In this document: in pieces, positions 63,461 to 64,000 of the stretch
Layout: each line of letters starts with the position of its first letter
How positions within the stretch are numbered: the stretch's first letter is position 1
Assembly (NCBI RefSeq): GCF_030687145.1
Contig: NZ_CP117460.1
Coordinates: 1,860,001 to 1,924,000 of the forward strand
From: Pseudomonas sp. FP1742
GTDB taxonomy: Bacteria; Pseudomonadota; Gammaproteobacteria; Pseudomonadales; Pseudomonadaceae
Reading direction: 5' to 3'
DNA length: 64,000 nucleotides
The notes under the pieces: model-generated
What the model saw: the letters and a program-made list of their open reading frames with translations, nothing else
Database searches by the model: none
Told to the model about the DNA's origin: nothing
Position numbers and translations under genes: made by a program

Positions 63461-64000
63461 TTACTTGGTCGGCGCTCCCTGAACAATCCACGCGCCGATC
63501 AGGTCACGTTCCTGCTGGGTCATCTGGGTGATATTGCCCAGTGGCATGATCTGGCTGGTGACGGCCTGGGCCTGGATGCGAGCGGCGTTTTGGCGGATCT
63601 GTTCTGGCGTGTCGAACATCACGCCGGCGGGTGCGGCACTGAACAGCGGGCTGGTGGGTTTGGCCGAGTGACAGACCGCGCAACGTTCCTGAATCACGCT
63701 GTGAACCTTGTCGAACGTCGGGCCCTGATTCGAGGCTTGGGCCGGTGCAGCGGCAGGCGCATCAGGTTGCGCCGCTTCAGGTTTGGCACCACCGCCCAAG
63801 GCGGTTTCCGGCAGCGGCTGGTACTCGATGGTCCCGGGTGCCTTGGCCACTTCAGGTGCGCTGGACATCGGCGCCGGGCCAGTCACGTATGCCAGGCAAA
63901 TCATGCCGACCGCCGCAACGGGCAGGGTCCAGGCGAATTTGTGGCTGTCGTGACGGGTGTTGAAGTAGTGACGCACCAACACCGCCAGCACCGCGATCCC
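63461..64000 (-). CDS. puuD: Urate hydroxylase PuuD (membrane-bound, cytochrome c domain), 5' end beyond the window
   Basis: The 179 residues seen are the C-terminal part; the frame is open to the edge. The end of a membrane domain (FAWTLPVAAVGMICLAYV) leads, through a proline/alanine linker, into a c-type haem domain with CAVCHSAKP and a distal Met (QIMPLG). This matches PuuD, which converts uric acid to 5-hydroxyisourate while passing electrons to its own cytochrome. It links to the NCS2 permease upstream in the map. Confidence 0.88.
   Translation of the reverse strand, partial: GIAVLAVLVRHYFNTRHDSHKFAWTLPVAAVGMICLAYVTGPAPMSSAPEVAKAPGTIEYQPLPETALGGGAKPEAAQPDAPAAAPAQASNQGPTFDKVHSVIQERCAVCHSAKPTSPLFSAAPAGVMFDTPEQIRQNAARIQAQAVTSQIMPLGNITQMTQQERDLIGAWIVQGAPTK

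Noticed and set aside
1..64000. CRISPR arrays
   Set aside because: The only regularly recurring sequences are REP pairs, which are inverted and scattered, not evenly spaced direct repeats.

Overview
The window is a stretch of a Pseudomonas chromosome, most likely of the P. fluorescens group. The evidence is the gene content and order (minC-minD-minE-rluA-apeB-mechanosensitive channel-GntR/ABC transporter-prc-EAL protein, the order I recall from P. aeruginosa around PA3241-PA3258), the high GC core genes, and about ten copies of the REP pair built on GCGGGCTTGCTCGCGAA, which is typical of fluorescent pseudomonads. No rRNA, CRISPR array, complete insertion sequence or prophage is visible.

Layout. 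1-4.6 kb: the end of a tightly coupled biosynthetic operon, with an Fe(II)/2-oxoglutarate dioxygenase (cut by the window edge), two different ATP-grasp ligases, a short-chain dehydrogenase and a LysE-type exporter. It looks like a small modified-amino-acid or dipeptide pathway with its own export pump. 4.6-26.6 kb: ordinary core genes, including rmuC, a transporter-fused hybrid histidine kinase, a TetR/MFS pair with a large palindrome, a TDT transporter, an LplT-PlsC fusion, sugE/gdx behind a guanidine-II (mini-ykkC) riboswitch, rdgC, a tandemly duplicated tRNA-Val/tRNA-Asp pair, a catalase-like/di-haem cytochrome pair, an FKBP lipoprotein, a YkvA protein and a three-gene HTH/Sel1 operon.

26.6-39.5 kb: an accessory region of lower GC with no REP elements. 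Two MITE-like repeats in the same orientation bracket a four-gene cassette: two uncharacterised proteins, a DUF4297-like nuclease and a HerA-type ATPase. The last two form a DUF4297-HerA-like anti-phage pair, but the ATPase frame is broken by one missing base. Beyond it lie a lone 1100-residue NERD-nuclease/STAND-NTPase protein (probable defence sensor-effector), orphan small genes, an EcsC protein, and two copies of a 0.7-kb module: a C4-like structured RNA leader followed by a DUF3077-like Pseudomonas gene. This is the most interesting part of the window.

39.6-64 kb: core genes again. An EAL-CBS-GGDEF protein, the Prc periplasmic protease, a quinone oxidoreductase, a seven-gene set (UTRA regulator, ABC importer, alkaline-phosphatase-fold enzyme, HAD phosphatase) that probably takes up and hydrolyses a phosphorus ester or phosphonate, an MscS-family channel, apeB, rluA, minEDC, lpxL-type acyltransferase, a patatin phospholipase, and a purine uptake and oxidation block (Tsx-like porin, NCS2 purine permease, PuuD urate hydroxylase cut by the right edge).

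All identifications are from reading protein motifs and from memory of families; no search was run.
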